Position numbers and translations under genes: made by a program. A model generated the notes under the pieces. The model saw only the letters and a program-made list of their open reading frames with translations, did no database searches and was not told where the DNA came from. From Pelodera strongyloides (Eukaryota > Nematoda > Chromadorea > Rhabditida > Rhabditidae): 64,000 nucleotides of DNA. The DNA is taken from NCBI GenBank assembly GCA_036852015.1, contig JAANDG010000110.1, positions 124,001 to 188,000 of the forward strand. Direction: 5' to 3'. Below, piece by piece: positions 13,932-26,249 of this stretch (position 1 is its first letter; each line of letters opens with the position of its first letter).

Positions 13932-16900
13932 TTATGGATCTAAGGCAATTTGCTTTGCTTGATGAGTTAGTGTTAGTTGTGATTCGACGGGCACAGTGTG
14001 CTCGAAGGCCTCGTTGTTATAAGCTCCGTTTTGAAATACCGGTCTTTCTTTCTTTTGTATGGAACCAATCGATCCAGGTAGAGATCCGAGCTGAAATATA
14101 ATCTTTATTATATAAAAGAGTAACTGTAGCCTAATTTGCATACCGATGTGCATTACGGAAATGCAAATTTCGTGTTCGGGTATAAAAAGAGTTTCGCAGC
14201 TCAATATCGAAGTATGCGTATGCAATTGTTTCCTATTATGCGAATTTCTTATGATACATTTGTAACTTTCTATATAAGTATGCCCATGCTGACCCAATCA
14301 TATTTCCATGTAAGTCGCCTCAGGCGGCGTGAGCCGACTGGTAACTGATAAAGAATAATTTTCCATGAAACCCATTATTCAAACAGTGAAGTGTCTCTAT
14401 TGGGCATTTTGGCAAATTTTGTACCCTTCTAGGCTTCTGGCATGCAATTTGCATGAAATACGTTGCACATACAAAGTTTACAAAGGCTGCTGTCCAGTAT
14501 GCATTTCACAAAACACGTGTCATACCGCTTTAATAAATCTCAGAACAAATCTATGCTCACCGACGAAGCCGGGGGCGTTATCGTGTGGGTGTCATCAATG
14601 TGTGGGAGGAAGACTCCCTTCCCCTCAGCCCTTTTAATTGCCTCGTCGAATTCCGATTGAATCTTTGGATTATTCGAATCAGCATAGACTGAACGACTGT
14701 GATATTCCGAAATGGTCGCATCAATGTGCTTCTCCTTCTCCTAAAAGAAAGTACGGTAGCTAAGTGAAAACATAGGAAATGGGTGAACCCATTTGGTGAG
14801 GGTTAACTGTTTTTTTCGTGGGTCAGCCCATTTCGTGACCTCGTCATGACCACATGATGACCAAGTTTATCGAAAATTGTCATCAACTGGTTACCAAATG
14901 GTCGCAAACCAGTCACGAACCAAACACCAGTTGGGTTTTTCGATACAAACCATTTGGTGACTTTTCTGTGGTTTATTATTTCGTTTTCCTGTGAATAATA
15001 TTTTTTAAAGGGAGAGGCCCACGAGAATAAAGTTTTTCTCAATTTATTTGTAAAGAATGTCCGGAATTTCAGAATTATTACTGTGAAAACCGCATTGCGT
15101 GAAGTCTCAAACTCGCAAAGTTATTCCCCGGCAAACAGTTCGGCTAGGTACCGTAGTCAGCAACGTCAAAATTCGTTTTTACGGTTGATATCCGTTCATT
15201 TGCATTCTTTCTCTATCTAATAATGGTCAAACGAATAAAGATCATTCATACAACTATAAAGAGGCGTTTGCAATACAAGAATGCCCTAAAAGCGAGAAAA
15301 TTGATTCTGACTACGGTACCTGGCCGAACTCTTTGCCGGGGAATAACTCTGTGAGTTCTAGGCTTCAGGCAATGCGGTTTTCACGGTAATAATTCTGAAA
15401 TTCCGGACATTCTGTACAAATAAATTGAGGAAACTTTGTTCTCATGGGCCTCTTCCTTTAAAGGGACGGGCCCATCAAAATAAACCCATATATTGCATGT
15501 TTTTATAATTTGTATAAAGGGGGTTTATTATAATGTATGTACACTAAATTTCGGCTAGACGTTATCCCGCTGAAATTTTTCGGTGTCGATAAACGCATAA
15601 GTGTACCGTAGAAGACACACAATTGCACCTTTATTTTCTTGTCGCGTGTCCCGGGGGAATATGGCTATATAGACAGATGGTCTCCCGGGTCCCAACCAGA
15701 GCGATGTATCCTCGGGAGACACGGTAAGGAAATAAGGGTGCAATTGTGTGTCTTCTACGGTATACTTATGCGTTTATCGACACCGAAAAATTTCAGCGGG
15801 ATAAAGTCTAGCCGAAATTTAGCGTACATATACTATAATAAACCCCCTTTATACAAATTATAAAAACATGCAAAATATGGGTTTATTTTGATGGGCCCGT
15901 CCCTGAGGTAAAAGTTAACCTCAATTTACGGCCAGGTACCGTAGCCAGAATCAATTTTAGCGTTTTTAGGGCATTACAATATTAGAAACGCTTTTTTATT
16001 ATCTTAGGAATGTTCTTCATTCATTTAACAATTATTATGTAGAGAAAGAATGCTAATGGACGGATATAAACCGTAAAAACTTTTGACGTTGCTGCCTACG
16101 GTACCTGGCCGAACTGTTTGCGGGGGAATAACTCTGTGAGTTCTAGGTGCAAAGAAATGCGGTTTTCACAGTAATATTTCTGAAATTCCGGACATTCTGT
16201 GCAAATATATTGAGGAAATCTTTTTTCTCGTGGGCCTCTCCCTTTAATACTAATATAGCCTACAATAGAGACTATATATAGTAAACTCGTCTATTATATA
16301 TCAATTACTGGATTCAACTAACAATGATAAGGAAGATATCCCTCACCTCTTCTGTTTTCTTCTTATTTGCCATATACTCTCTCCTCCTTGTGGAAATGCA
16401 AATCCAGAATAGTTTCAGAAGGAAGATCAGCTGTTCTATTATGGTGATGATACTCATTCCGAAGCACAGACCCATGTTTCCGCCAATATTTGCTGCAATT
16501 TATTTGATTTATTTATTTAAAAAATTCGAGATAATAATTTTTGCATCTAATAGAAATCTGTCGGCCACAAACGTCCGAAGACCAAGTGTAGCAAACTATT
16601 TTTTAGATACAAATCGTTGAACTGCTTCAGTATCTAATGTACGAGGATCGCTCTATGTTTTCCAACTATTTTGTCTCCGTGTTTCGAACGACATGTAAAA
16701 AAACTCACAAAGCATTGACGTAACAGATGCTTCCTTTTGTTGATTGTATTGTGTGTAAGTGAGATCACGAAAGAACACGGATATTGCGAGAAAGTTTTCC
16801 CTGAAAATGTTACATATAATTCCCGTTATGGTCTCCCGATGCAACTCCCGATGCAAAATTCCCGTCAAATAGATTCTCTCTCCCTCTCTCTCTCTCTGTA

Positions 16901-17993
16901 TCCCTTCTCTCTCTCCCTCCTTCTCTCTCCTCTCTCTCTCCCTCCGTCTCTCTCTCTCTCCCTCTCTAGTTCTTTACAAATGGTGACTGAAAGATTAGCT
17001 ATAAACTTACTTGACATGATCCATTGTCCACTCCGGATTCCTCTCGTACAACCATCTTAGTGCTCCATCCGAAAATCCGACTCCATAGGAATTATAGGCG
17101 AGATATTCCCATTTAGTGCATTCCACGTCACACACATCACAGTCCGCAGAAGCGAACTCAGTACTATCGCCTGGAATATTTTTCTTGCAATTACGATACT
17201 CTTTTGGGATTGTACTTAGAAAAACAACTTATAAAATACAATGGAAAATACAAGTAACATTGATGCGTGACCAGACCAACAGCTCATACAAATATGCTCA
17301 AACATCCCCACGGATTTTTCTCGGTTTACATTTTTCGACAAGAAAACTGACCAGTCGTGTTTGCAACAATGGTACTCTCCATACACTGGTACATCTCGAG
17401 TGGTGTGCAGATGTGCCTGGCTGGAATTTATTTTCATAGTCATCAACGTGTCCTTTTCCTATGATATTCAGCTAACTATAGTTCGAGGTCTGATTGTGCG
17501 ATAAGATATAAGTAAGTGAAATTACCGAGATAATTAACCGAACGAGGAATTTCGTGTGAGTCAGCATACTGTAGACTTATGTTTGGCAACAAACTCACAG
17601 CTATTAACATTGTACATAAATGGTGTGCATCCGCAGATCTGCTCGTAGAATCTGGCTTTGCAAAGAAGCGCACACGTCCCTGAAACATATAAAGTAAAAA
17701 CAAATCATACAATTGGTTTACTGGCATTCCTTGTAAAGGTCTACTCCAAGTGGAACAATACCTCAAAAATAAATAAAAATGGCGGAAGGATGATAACAAT
17801 TCCTGAACATATTTTCAACCTACCGGCGGAATATTGCAGTGTTGTATTGTATCCACTGGGCCATCCCTCATTGCATTGACCCCACTCATGCTTATTGAGT
17901 AGGACGTACTGAAAGTGACTAAAATGTTACCGTTGGTGAACTTTTAGTGCTTCACTCACACTCTCGTTCTCTCTGTCTCTCGCTCTCTTTGCC

Positions 17994-18033
<40 letters not shown>

Positions 18034-21000
18034 TACATTGTTCGCAGCCATCGAAGAGTAGACTCTCGTTCCTGGACTAACACTGATCCCTTCAGAAGCC
18101 ACATAAGAAATGGTGTCCGGAGCGTGAATGTAGAAACGATATCCATTTTCGAAAGAATTCGTGAACACCGGATCACTTTCATCTGAAAAAGTCATAATTC
18201 AGAACATATAAGATCTCCAAGCTTCGTCAGCGTCGCCACGAGCTACTCGCGAAGACGTGGCGACGGTATGGCGAGGCTCCACTCATCCCCGCTGGAGTCT
18301 TCGCGGACATTTCGCACTATCGCCGTGTCTGTATTGGCCGCGAGGCGGCGCGCAACCCGAGGGCAATCATGCATGTCCCTTGTTCGTCGTTAGGCATATG
18401 CAAGGTGAACCCCTCCCCTGAGGTGTACAAAAAAACTTTGAATGTTATTTGTGGTTGTCTAATATTGTCTGCGCATCATGTTTGTAGTATCATCTTCTGT
18501 GAAAGTGGAACACAATAAAAAGGCTCCCAGAAAGGAAATCAAAAATTGAGATCAGAACTTGAGATCTCAATTTTCCCATGTGCCTTTCTGTTTGCCCCTC
18601 TTTTAGCAAACCCTCTCCCTCTCGCTCTCTTATCTCGCTCTTCTCTTTCTCACTCACTCTCTCTCCCTTCGCTTTTTTTGCCCTCCCCAAAGCCATTAGT
18701 TTAGTTACTAGTTTAAATAAATCACATTTTGTGTAAAAACCCCATGTACCCAAAAATGTTTAGAAAATGTTCCTCTTCTCGTGGACGCCGAAAATGCAAA
18801 CAATATTCGGACGCGCTACCATCACTTGCATTGTGACATTTGCAATTGGCGGAGATGAAACTTTAACTTTAATGTTTGCCTTTTCACACATCACTCATGC
18901 ACGCAAAAAAGCGTTCCTAGTCAAAAAATTGGTCTCACAATGAGGGTCCTTAAAAGAGAAAATGATTACGGTTGTGTGAAATACAGAGTGACGGAGTGAC
19001 AACGCACAAGAGAGAGAGGGAGAGAGAGAGGAGAGAGAGAGGAGAGAGGGAGAGAGAGAGAGGAGAGAGAGAGCGAGAAGAGAGATAGAGAGAGATAGAG
19101 AGAGATAGGGAGGGAGGGAGAGAGAGGGTGCGTTTCATATTTAGAGGATGTATGTAAATATAGTAAACCCATTCAGCCTCCTCCCTCAAGTCTTATAATA
19201 TTCTAGCGCATAATAAAGACGACGATCTTGGGGCTTAGGGGACGAAAGCAAAGTGATAATATAATATGATATACTAAACGCTACTCACTTCTCGTGCCGG
19301 TGTACTGCTGATCGAGACGCACGTCCAGGATGACCTGGAGTCTGAAAATACAAATAGATAAATAATATGAATTATCTAGTTGCATAAGATTGAGCAGACA
19401 AAAAATCCGCCAACTTTGCAAACGATTGGATTAAACTTCGTCTCTTCGTTTCGCAAATTATCAGTCTGAACTGTGAAGTATGTATGTTCTTCTTACTATC
19501 CGAAGATTCACTTGATTGTCTGTAAGACGCATCTATGTTCTTCATTTGCAGTTTAGCGGAAAGCGTAATCCCATGTTCCCTCCCAAACTAGCGGGAAACG
19601 CGGGATTCCGTCTTTATTGCGAGAGCTAATCAGGAGCCTTGCCGCTAACACAAGGTCTTGCCTAATGTTTAATTGCGAGACATGATTGGCTAATCTGTCA
19701 GGAAACATGCGATTTTTCTTTTTGCGTGGGAATGGGTGCTAGCCTGCCAGGAAACGCGGGATTTTTGTTTCGCGGGAAAAGTGCAGGAGAAGAACAGAGA
19801 TGATCGCGATATCTCAGTGGACCCGACCGAGCCATGCGCTGACCCTGGCGACTGGTTATTGTCATGTGACATAAGCATATAACAATGTGGCTATTATATA
19901 TCAATTTTTCTGCCCTTTTTCCTGGGTTTAGAGAAATACGACGATTAAAAAACCATAAATATAAATTGAATATAAATAACAGACCCATTCGCTTCTCCAG
20001 CAGCCATCTGTTTGTGCATCCACGGATCTCCATATTTACCCAGATTCAAGCTCATACATCTGAAAAGGTACATCTGACTTATACTACTAATAATAAGTCG
20101 AAGTGCCAAGGCGGCTGTTTTTTATATGATGACATCAACGTATAGCATTTGCGTACGGTAAGTGATTTCTCCGATGAAAAAATTACGTGCGATGTGAAAA
20201 AAAAACGCGCAACACCGCAGATTTGGCATTTTCTACTGCAGCCCCGACTAGGAGAAATTGATTTGACACGAACTATCTTTCCTTACTTACGCGAAACTTT
20301 TGTAGTTCTTATGTTCTTACCATGAATAAGCTTACGCGCAATGATAATATTGTAATTATCGCTCACCTTCCGAGTTGCGTGAGCTGTGTCTCCGCAACAC
20401 TACAACATTCAAACTTTCGTCCGCCAAATGAGCAAATCTTGAAAATATCCGAGCATTCAAATCTAAATGGTACTACTTTAATAATTGGTACATACCAATT
20501 TTAAACATGGCTAGGTCTTCCCTTGGTAGATACCAGCTCCACCGAAGGAAGCCTGCTAGTCCTATACTGACGTCTGACGAATTGGATCTGGAACTCATCG
20601 TCTACCCTGCTCAGAAAAATCTGCGAACGTCAAACTCTTTGAGCTACTTAACTCAATTACGCTCTTGAAATGAATTTTTTTTTAATATTAATTTAGAAGC
20701 AAACTTGACTCGCTCACCCTCCATTATAAAAGAAGTTGTCCACAGTGAGGGTTGGCTGATGTTGAGATTGGTACCTCCGGAATGCTTCTTCACCCTAAAT
20801 AACGGCGAATATTTTAGAGACTAAAGTAGTAGAAACGAAAACTTTCAGTTGCCAGAAAAAATAGGCGAGTCATGTTTTTCTAATTGCTTTCTTTCACTGA
20901 CTTACCATTCTCAAATCCGCCAGATTTGCATTAGAATACAAAGCGGCCATTTCCACATTTGCCTGTAGAATGTAGGCCAGAAGTTCTTCCGGAAAGTCGC

Positions 21001-24000
21001 CTGTGGCGTTCATCTCTCAAATAATACTCTCACTGGATTATAATACGAGAGTTAAAGCGAAATACTGGCCGGTTTTTGAAACGCATGGCGTACACCTGCT
21101 TTCTTTTGCAGCATATGCAAAAGAGCAAAATTTAGAGTAAAAACTAGACCCCAATTAGACCCCACCTTGCATAAATGCATAGGAATGCAAGTGCTTGAGA
21201 TGCGCTTCAAAACCTGGTATTTCGCTTTAAAAAAAAGCTAACCGTCATCAGCAAGATACGAACGTTGTGTGATTCGGCTTAAAAAAACGACCAGCTCGTG
21301 GAATTTTGTTTATAGAAATATTTATTCAAGCTGATAGATTAGAACTCACGGTTTATGAACGTTTTCTTGATCGGGTTGAAATTGCAGACTGTAACAAGTG
21401 GGAATTCTAGCCCACTATCTTCAATGAGAAACGAGACCTGCAAAAGGGTACTTTCAATTGTATAAACCACGGATTTCATGAACAATATTAATTTATTGAA
21501 CTATTATAAACTACAGTAACCGGCAACTCGCCCTATTATATCTGTCAGAACATAGAATTCACAACCCACTCTTCTTATATGTCCAGTAAACACTACTGAA
21601 ATGAGGTTGAGCCAACAAAAGCAGCAATAAACTATTATTATATTCCCTTGGTCTGTATCAAATCCCCTTAAATTGCGAAATACCGGCCGCTTTTTGAAAC
21701 GCATCGTGGACAACTGCATTCTTATGTATTTATGCTAATTTGCTCGAATTTAGCTCGATATTTTATTATAATTTATGTTCATTTGCATAAGCTGCATAAG
21801 AATGCATACCTGATGTGTTTCAAAAGCGGCCGGTATTTCGCTTTAATTTTAAGTGAACAATACGAATAATAAATCTAACCTGACTATTAACTGGATGTAC
21901 GCAGTACTGATCAACAAGCACGTATATTTGGTAGGTGAGAAGTGCGAGACATCCCAACATAACCAGCACCCAGAACCACCCAGTCCACGTCCGACCCTCG
22001 TACACACGAAGCGGTCCGTGCATTGTTGTTACACCTATAGGGAAATTACGGTAACTATCATTGGTGATGGGGAAAATATTCTAGACTGTAGATTGTGCAT
22101 GATACCCACTTTAATAATTATTGGTTATCGCAAACCTTATCCCAACTGTTTTCTTTCCCAATAACTTTTTTGCTTTGAAAAAGAAAACAATAAGGTGAGA
22201 ATCAGTTATAACATTCAACTGTGACAAGAGGGAAGTAAGCAAATCAGTAAACACTAATAGTTAGTACTCCCGAAATCGCGCTGATATGGCGGTGGTTTGG
22301 CGCACTCTTGTTATTCAAAAAAATATTTAAGTATAAATAGTTGTTGCTCACCAGAAAAGTGCTGTGCCTCTCTATCGTATGGCCCCAGCTTCTTTTTCTT
22401 CTTTTCTGCAATTTTCTTCAATTGCGCCGCAGGAATTCGGACGATTAAATCCGAAGCCATCCTCATACGTTGAGTACCACGGCGGGTTGAACTAAAAGTG
22501 TTTCATATTAAATAATATGAACATACAATGTTTACAAGCTTACAACTAATGTAGAAACTACGGAACTGTCAACTATCAAGTGACATTTAATTGATTGGGT
22601 TAAATATATATTTACCCAAAAAAATAAATCCTTTATGCTACAATTGAGCGTGCGCCTTTATTCAAGAGTGGTGCAATACATGGTTTCAAAACTTATTTCT
22701 GCGATCAGAATTATAAGTTTATTCGAGTCCAAGCGTAAATCTATAGTATATACGCTCATCACCTTATAGGCCATAGTAGATAGTGTAGTAACATTGATTT
22801 CATAGTATTCACTGCGTAAGTAGTAAGTAGAATAGTTGCTTTCTCATACAACAAACATGAACGTTGCTTGGGTATTTACAGTTGTTGCCTATCTATGAGT
22901 AATAGTAATATGGGTCTGACAGCAGATCGTTTTATGATCCACAGTTTAGTTCAAAAGAGAACAATCAAAAAATGAGCTCGATATGCAACATACATCAAAG
23001 CTCTTACGGTTTACTAGGAAATATCATGGCTAGCTTTGCGTGTTCTGAAATGAACAAGTTTGGTCTGATACAGATCTATGCGCATATGCGACTATGCGTG
23101 TTATGCGTGTTATGACCAAGTTTGGTCTGATACAAATCTTTCTGCATATGCGACTAACTATTACCTAGGTTGTACGCCTAAGCCTAAGCCTAATATAAAT
23201 TCTAATAATTATTATTAAAATAGCTTTGAGTTATCGAACATTATTATAAACGAATGATAAGTAATACGTGTGGATAAAGACAGGATTGCCAACTTATATT
23301 CTATTCGTAATTACGGTAATGAGAAAAAAGTCGCCTTTATGAATCAGGGTATCACATTTCGAACTCTATCTAGATAACAAGAGGAAATCAAATAGTTTTG
23401 TGTTTTATTAGAAGATTACTTGCGCGACACACAAATTGAGCTGGTCACGCTCCTCAGAAAAGACAGTAGTTTACATGAAATTCACGTGTTCGAATGTACC
23501 CAATAAACTATCGTTGATGTGATGCGCATTAATCGTAAAATACGTTTCAACAGTTTTACAAAAAAAATAGAGGACACGTTTGGAATCACATTAGTAACAT
23601 ACGACAAAGTGCACGAAAAACAAGTCGTGGTTAATTGGAGGTTGCATTTTTAAAGCGAATGGCTAGCCCCTTTGGAAAATTTGCATATGATAAGCAAATC
23701 CTATGTATCCTATGCTAATTTTGTACGATTGCCGTGGACGATCGTACAAAATTAGCATAGGATACATAGGATTTGCTTATCATATGCAAATTTTCCAAAG
23801 AGGCTAGCATTTCGCTTTAAGTTTACAGCCGTTTAAGATGGAAGTCTTCCGACTGTTTAATTTACTCACCTTACTCAAGAAGGTTGAGTGCGTAGCGTGT
23901 GAGAATGAGCATGATCTTATAGAATAAAGAGCGTTGGGAATAATTTTTAGTTGTTTGAACTCACTGTCTTCCCTCTATACGACCCGCATATGAATTGCGT

Positions 24001-24617
24001 ACAATAGACGTCGTTTCAAAAAATATGCGTCTGTTTAGAAAGATAAACATACGGAGCCAGGCACTGGACTATGGGTTATTTCATTTGGGAAAAGATCAAA
24101 AACGAACAAAATTGTTGCCAAATTAATCACGCGAGTTAATCTTTTTGTTGTCGCGTTTTACCAGCATTTTGTTGTAGATAAAGGAACTATTTGTGTTTGT
24201 CTCTTTCATAGACAATTAATATATTCCTAAGGCTAAACATAGACCTAAAACAAAAAGTTTAGAACCTTTGCGAAGAAAAGTTCCAGTCAATCCTTGGACC
24301 TTTCTCAGAAGAATGCGCATCTTTATTTTATGGCGTAGGTTCCATGCAGCCTACTGCTACCAAAACGCGTGGCACACCAATGGCTCCGCTTCGGCGCACA
24401 GGTGACAACATTAGTTGGGGCTTCTCTTCCCCCTTAATAGAAAGCAAATCACTTACTTTTCATAATCTTTCTTTCTCTGCGCGTCCTCCATCGTATCCAG
24501 TGTGCTGGTACTCCCTCCACTGTATCTCTCGGATCTCTCGTCGGTGATCGTTACACGTCCTCTCTCTCCTCCTTTGGCGGTTCCGTTAGCAGATACTTCA
24601 CGAGTACCCTCAGCCAT
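13932..24617 (-). CDS. DEG/ENaC (degenerin/acid-sensing) sodium channel subunit
   Basis: Complete 683-aa model; all phases agree. Exons (high to low): 24457-24617, 22352-22491, 21880-22034, 21350-21437, 20906-21015, 20718-20794, 20534-20606, 20367-20437, 19985-20059, 19289-19341, 18037-18182, 17824-17908, 17599-17679, 17011-17170, 16709-16800, 16347-16492, 14561-14740, 13932-14090. Visible signatures: His-Gly gating motif H106-G107; TM1 about 119-141; post-TM1 EFPLVTVCNFNPIKK (from 163); a Cys-rich extracellular domain (CSFGGRKFECC, CALLCKARFYEQICGCTPFMY); then SNIGGNMGLCFGMSI with the G534-x-S536 selectivity filter in TM2; and a cytosolic tail. The family forms trimeric, amiloride-sensitive cation channels at the plasma membrane. 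The gating stimulus (acid, peptide or touch) cannot be read. The residue before NIGG, the degenerin position, is Ser. The ATG lies 5 nt after a TTACACAG acceptor. Confidence 0.93.
14775..14985. repeat. TGGTCACGAACC/GGTTTTTTCG repeat, copy 2
   Basis: Same word set as 13740-13885 (CCCATTTGGTGA, TTTTTTCGTGGG, CCAGTCACGAACC), longer and in mixed orientation. It lies in the intron before the last two channel exons. Confidence 0.6.
15005..15461. mobile_element. Palindromic TTAA MITE, family C (GGGAGAGGCCCAC)
   Basis: Left end TTAAAGGGAGAGGCCCACG and right end CATGGGCCTCTTCCTTTAA. The arms share AATGTCCGGAATTTCAGAAT and the CCGGCAAAC..GTTCGGC block in inverse order. It is in the channel intron 14741-16346. 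Confidence 0.8.
15458..15906. mobile_element. Palindromic TTAA MITE, family D (GGGACGGGCCCATC)
   Basis: Left arm TTAAAGGGACGGGCCCATC and right arm GATGGGCCCGTCCCT are complements, with long inner arms (ATAATAAACCCCCTTTAT-like) around a TCCCGGG-containing loop near 15660-15720. Its left TTAA is shared with the end of the preceding element, so the two abut or are nested. The right tip has lost a perfect TTAA. Confidence 0.8.
15907..16247. mobile_element. Family C MITE, second partial copy
   Basis: Repeats the right part of 15005-15461: GGTACCTGGCCGAACT, GGGGAATAACTCTGTGAG, TTCCGGACATTCTG, then GTGGGCCTCTCCCTTTAA. The left arm is incomplete, so it appears interrupted or truncated where family D lies. 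Confidence 0.7.
16870..16970. repeat. (TC)n-rich low-complexity tract
   Basis: Pyrimidine-only CTCTCTCTCC-type tract of about 100 bp in a channel intron. Confidence 0.85.
17990..18032. repeat. (CT)n microsatellite
   Basis: Uninterrupted CT run that, read on the minus strand, begins only a few bases after the 5' splice site of the channel exon 18037-18182. It becomes a GA run in the transcript. Confidence 0.9.
19010..19130. repeat. (GA)n-rich low-complexity tract
   Basis: Purine-only GAGAGAGG-type tract in the channel intron between exons 18037-18182 and 19289-19341. In the transcript it is a pyrimidine tract. Confidence 0.85.
21052..21230. mobile_element. TTAA MITE, family E (TTAAAGCGAAATACYGG), copy 1
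   Basis: Begins TTAAAGCGAAATACTGGCCG and ends CTGGTATTTCGCTTTAA; the arms contain TTTTTGAAACGCAT and its mirror. It lies between channel exons 20906-21015 and 21350-21437. Copies are at 21668-21846 and 56217-56386. Confidence 0.82.
21668..21846. mobile_element. TTAA MITE, family E, copy 2
   Basis: Begins TTAAATTGCGAAATACCGG and ends GCGGCCGGTATTTCGCTTTAA minus its first base, with inverted GCTTTTTGAAACGCAT arms. It sits in the channel intron 21438-21879. Confidence 0.82.
23650..23820. mobile_element. Near-perfect hairpin TTAA MITE, family F, copy 1
   Basis: Outer TTAAAGCGAAT..ATTCGCTTTAA-type tips, then long complementary arms containing TTTGCATATGATAAGCAAAT and TCCTATGTATCCTATGCTAA. The centre GATTGCCGTGGACGATC is itself partly self-complementary. 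Nearly all of the 171 bp can fold back. It lies in the first channel intron (22492-24456). Confidence 0.9.
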
Positions 24618-24757
24618 GATTTCTGTGTAATTTTGAAATATCAAATTTACTTATTTTATAGACAAATTTGTGAAAAAAAACATTAATCGAAATAGAATTA
24701 CACAGTGAGAAGAGAATATGGAATATCCACTGATTCTTCGAATTAAACAAGTTTATA

Positions 24758-24928
24758 TTAAAGCGAAATGCCAGCTCCTTTGGAAAATTTGCATATGATA
24801 AGCAAATCCTATGTATCCTATGCTAATTTTGCGCGATCGTCCACGGCTATCGCGCAAAATTAGCATAGGATACATAGGATTTGCTTATCATATGCAAATT
24901 TTCCAAAGGAGCTGGCATTTCGCTTTAA
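24758..24928. mobile_element. Near-perfect hairpin TTAA MITE, family F, copy 2
   Basis: Same length and arms as 23650-23820 and 43552-43722, with tips TTAAAGCGAAATGCCAGC and GCTGGCATTTCGCTTTAA. It lies just upstream of the channel start codon. Confidence 0.9.
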
Positions 24929-25335
24929 ATTGAAATCGATGAATAATGTCACGGAATAACTGGATTCAGTGAGTACAGCAAACTGGTTTACGACGTAAGT
25001 GGGTTGTGGTCCAAAAAAACACTGGTTATGTTTTTTTGCCGTTGGTCTTTTGAACGTGTATGTAATACTAGTTGGATTAATATGATATGGCTACTGTTAT
25101 ATGGCAGATGGCAGACGAACCCATTACTCCATGTCGAAATGGTCAACTTTTAAAAGGCACCGCGTAAAACAGTTTGATTAATATATGGCTATTGTTACAG
25201 TAGTCATACACTAATCCAAACTAGTATTACATGCCCATCCAAAAGTTCAACAGCAGAAACTGTTCTATGGAGCCCTAACTCATTACATTACTCCCCGTAG
25301 AAATGATCAACTTTTAAAATACACCGCATAAAACA

Positions 25336-25698
25336 TTAAAGGGATCAGCTCACCATAAATTGTGTCTGTTTTTTTTGTTTCTTTATTTGCTATAAGGGAT
25401 AATAAAAATTTGGAAGAGAAAAAGTAGTGTTCAATTTCAATACTCACGAAGATATTGGGTGATAAAGTGGTGGATTGATCGGGTCGAAATGCAAAAAGGG
25501 CAATTATCCTATACAAACAAGGCAGGACAATTGCCCTTTTTGCATTTCGGCCCGATCAATCCACCACTTTATCACCCAATATCTTCGTGAGTATTGAAAT
25601 TCAACACTACTTTTTCTATTCCAAATTTTTACTATCCCTTATAGAAAATAAGGAAACAAAAAAAACAGACACAATTTAAGGTGAGCTGATCCCTTTAA
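25336..25698. mobile_element. Palindromic TTAA MITE, family G (363 bp)
   Basis: Begins TTAAAGGGATCAGCTCACC and ends GGTGAGCTGATCCCTTTAA. The arms (CACCACTTTATCACCCAATA and its mirror) are nearly perfect complements around a short loop near 25510-25530. No copy of this sequence was seen elsewhere in the window. Confidence 0.88.
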
Positions 25699-26249
25699 TG
25701 AATGGCTGGTTGTCGAAAAAAATCAGTCGTACTCTGCTGTCTGAAGCCACTCGAATATTCGCAAAAGTTCAACTATTTAGAATGGAAGGACTATCAAAAT
25801 AAATATAACGAAAAACGAAAAAACTTCCAAATGAGAGGGCTAGGCCCGGAAGACTAAATTCGAAGTCAAAGACCTTGGTGGGAAGCGAATTGAATTTCTC
25901 ACTACTCAATTTTCTGTACATAGAAAATACATGTGAGTGTGGGGGGTTGGGCCGCGCCTTTCCACAAATATAACCTTCGGTTTTTGTTATTCTTGAGACC
26001 ATATTTGCCCTTTTCATACTAAAAGTGATAGATATTCCCACCTCTCACCAACTTTTTTTGATGAAATCAATTTGCTATGACTACTGTCTCAAGTACCACA
26101 GAGTCCTCCCTTGAATGGTAAAATGTACCTATCTTACCTGGCCCCTATGACGTTTGTCGGAAACATCCCCATACCCTGTGCTAGAATTTGGTCTTACTGT
26201 AGGCTTGGCCAAATCACTAGCCATAATGGGTGACATGCTATAAGGCTTT

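Noticed and set aside
26138..26236. Possible alternative first exon of the channel (MASDLAKPTVRPNSS..) with a CAG|GTAAGA donor
   Set aside because: Its phase does not fit the next channel exon, and it lies across two repeat elements from it.
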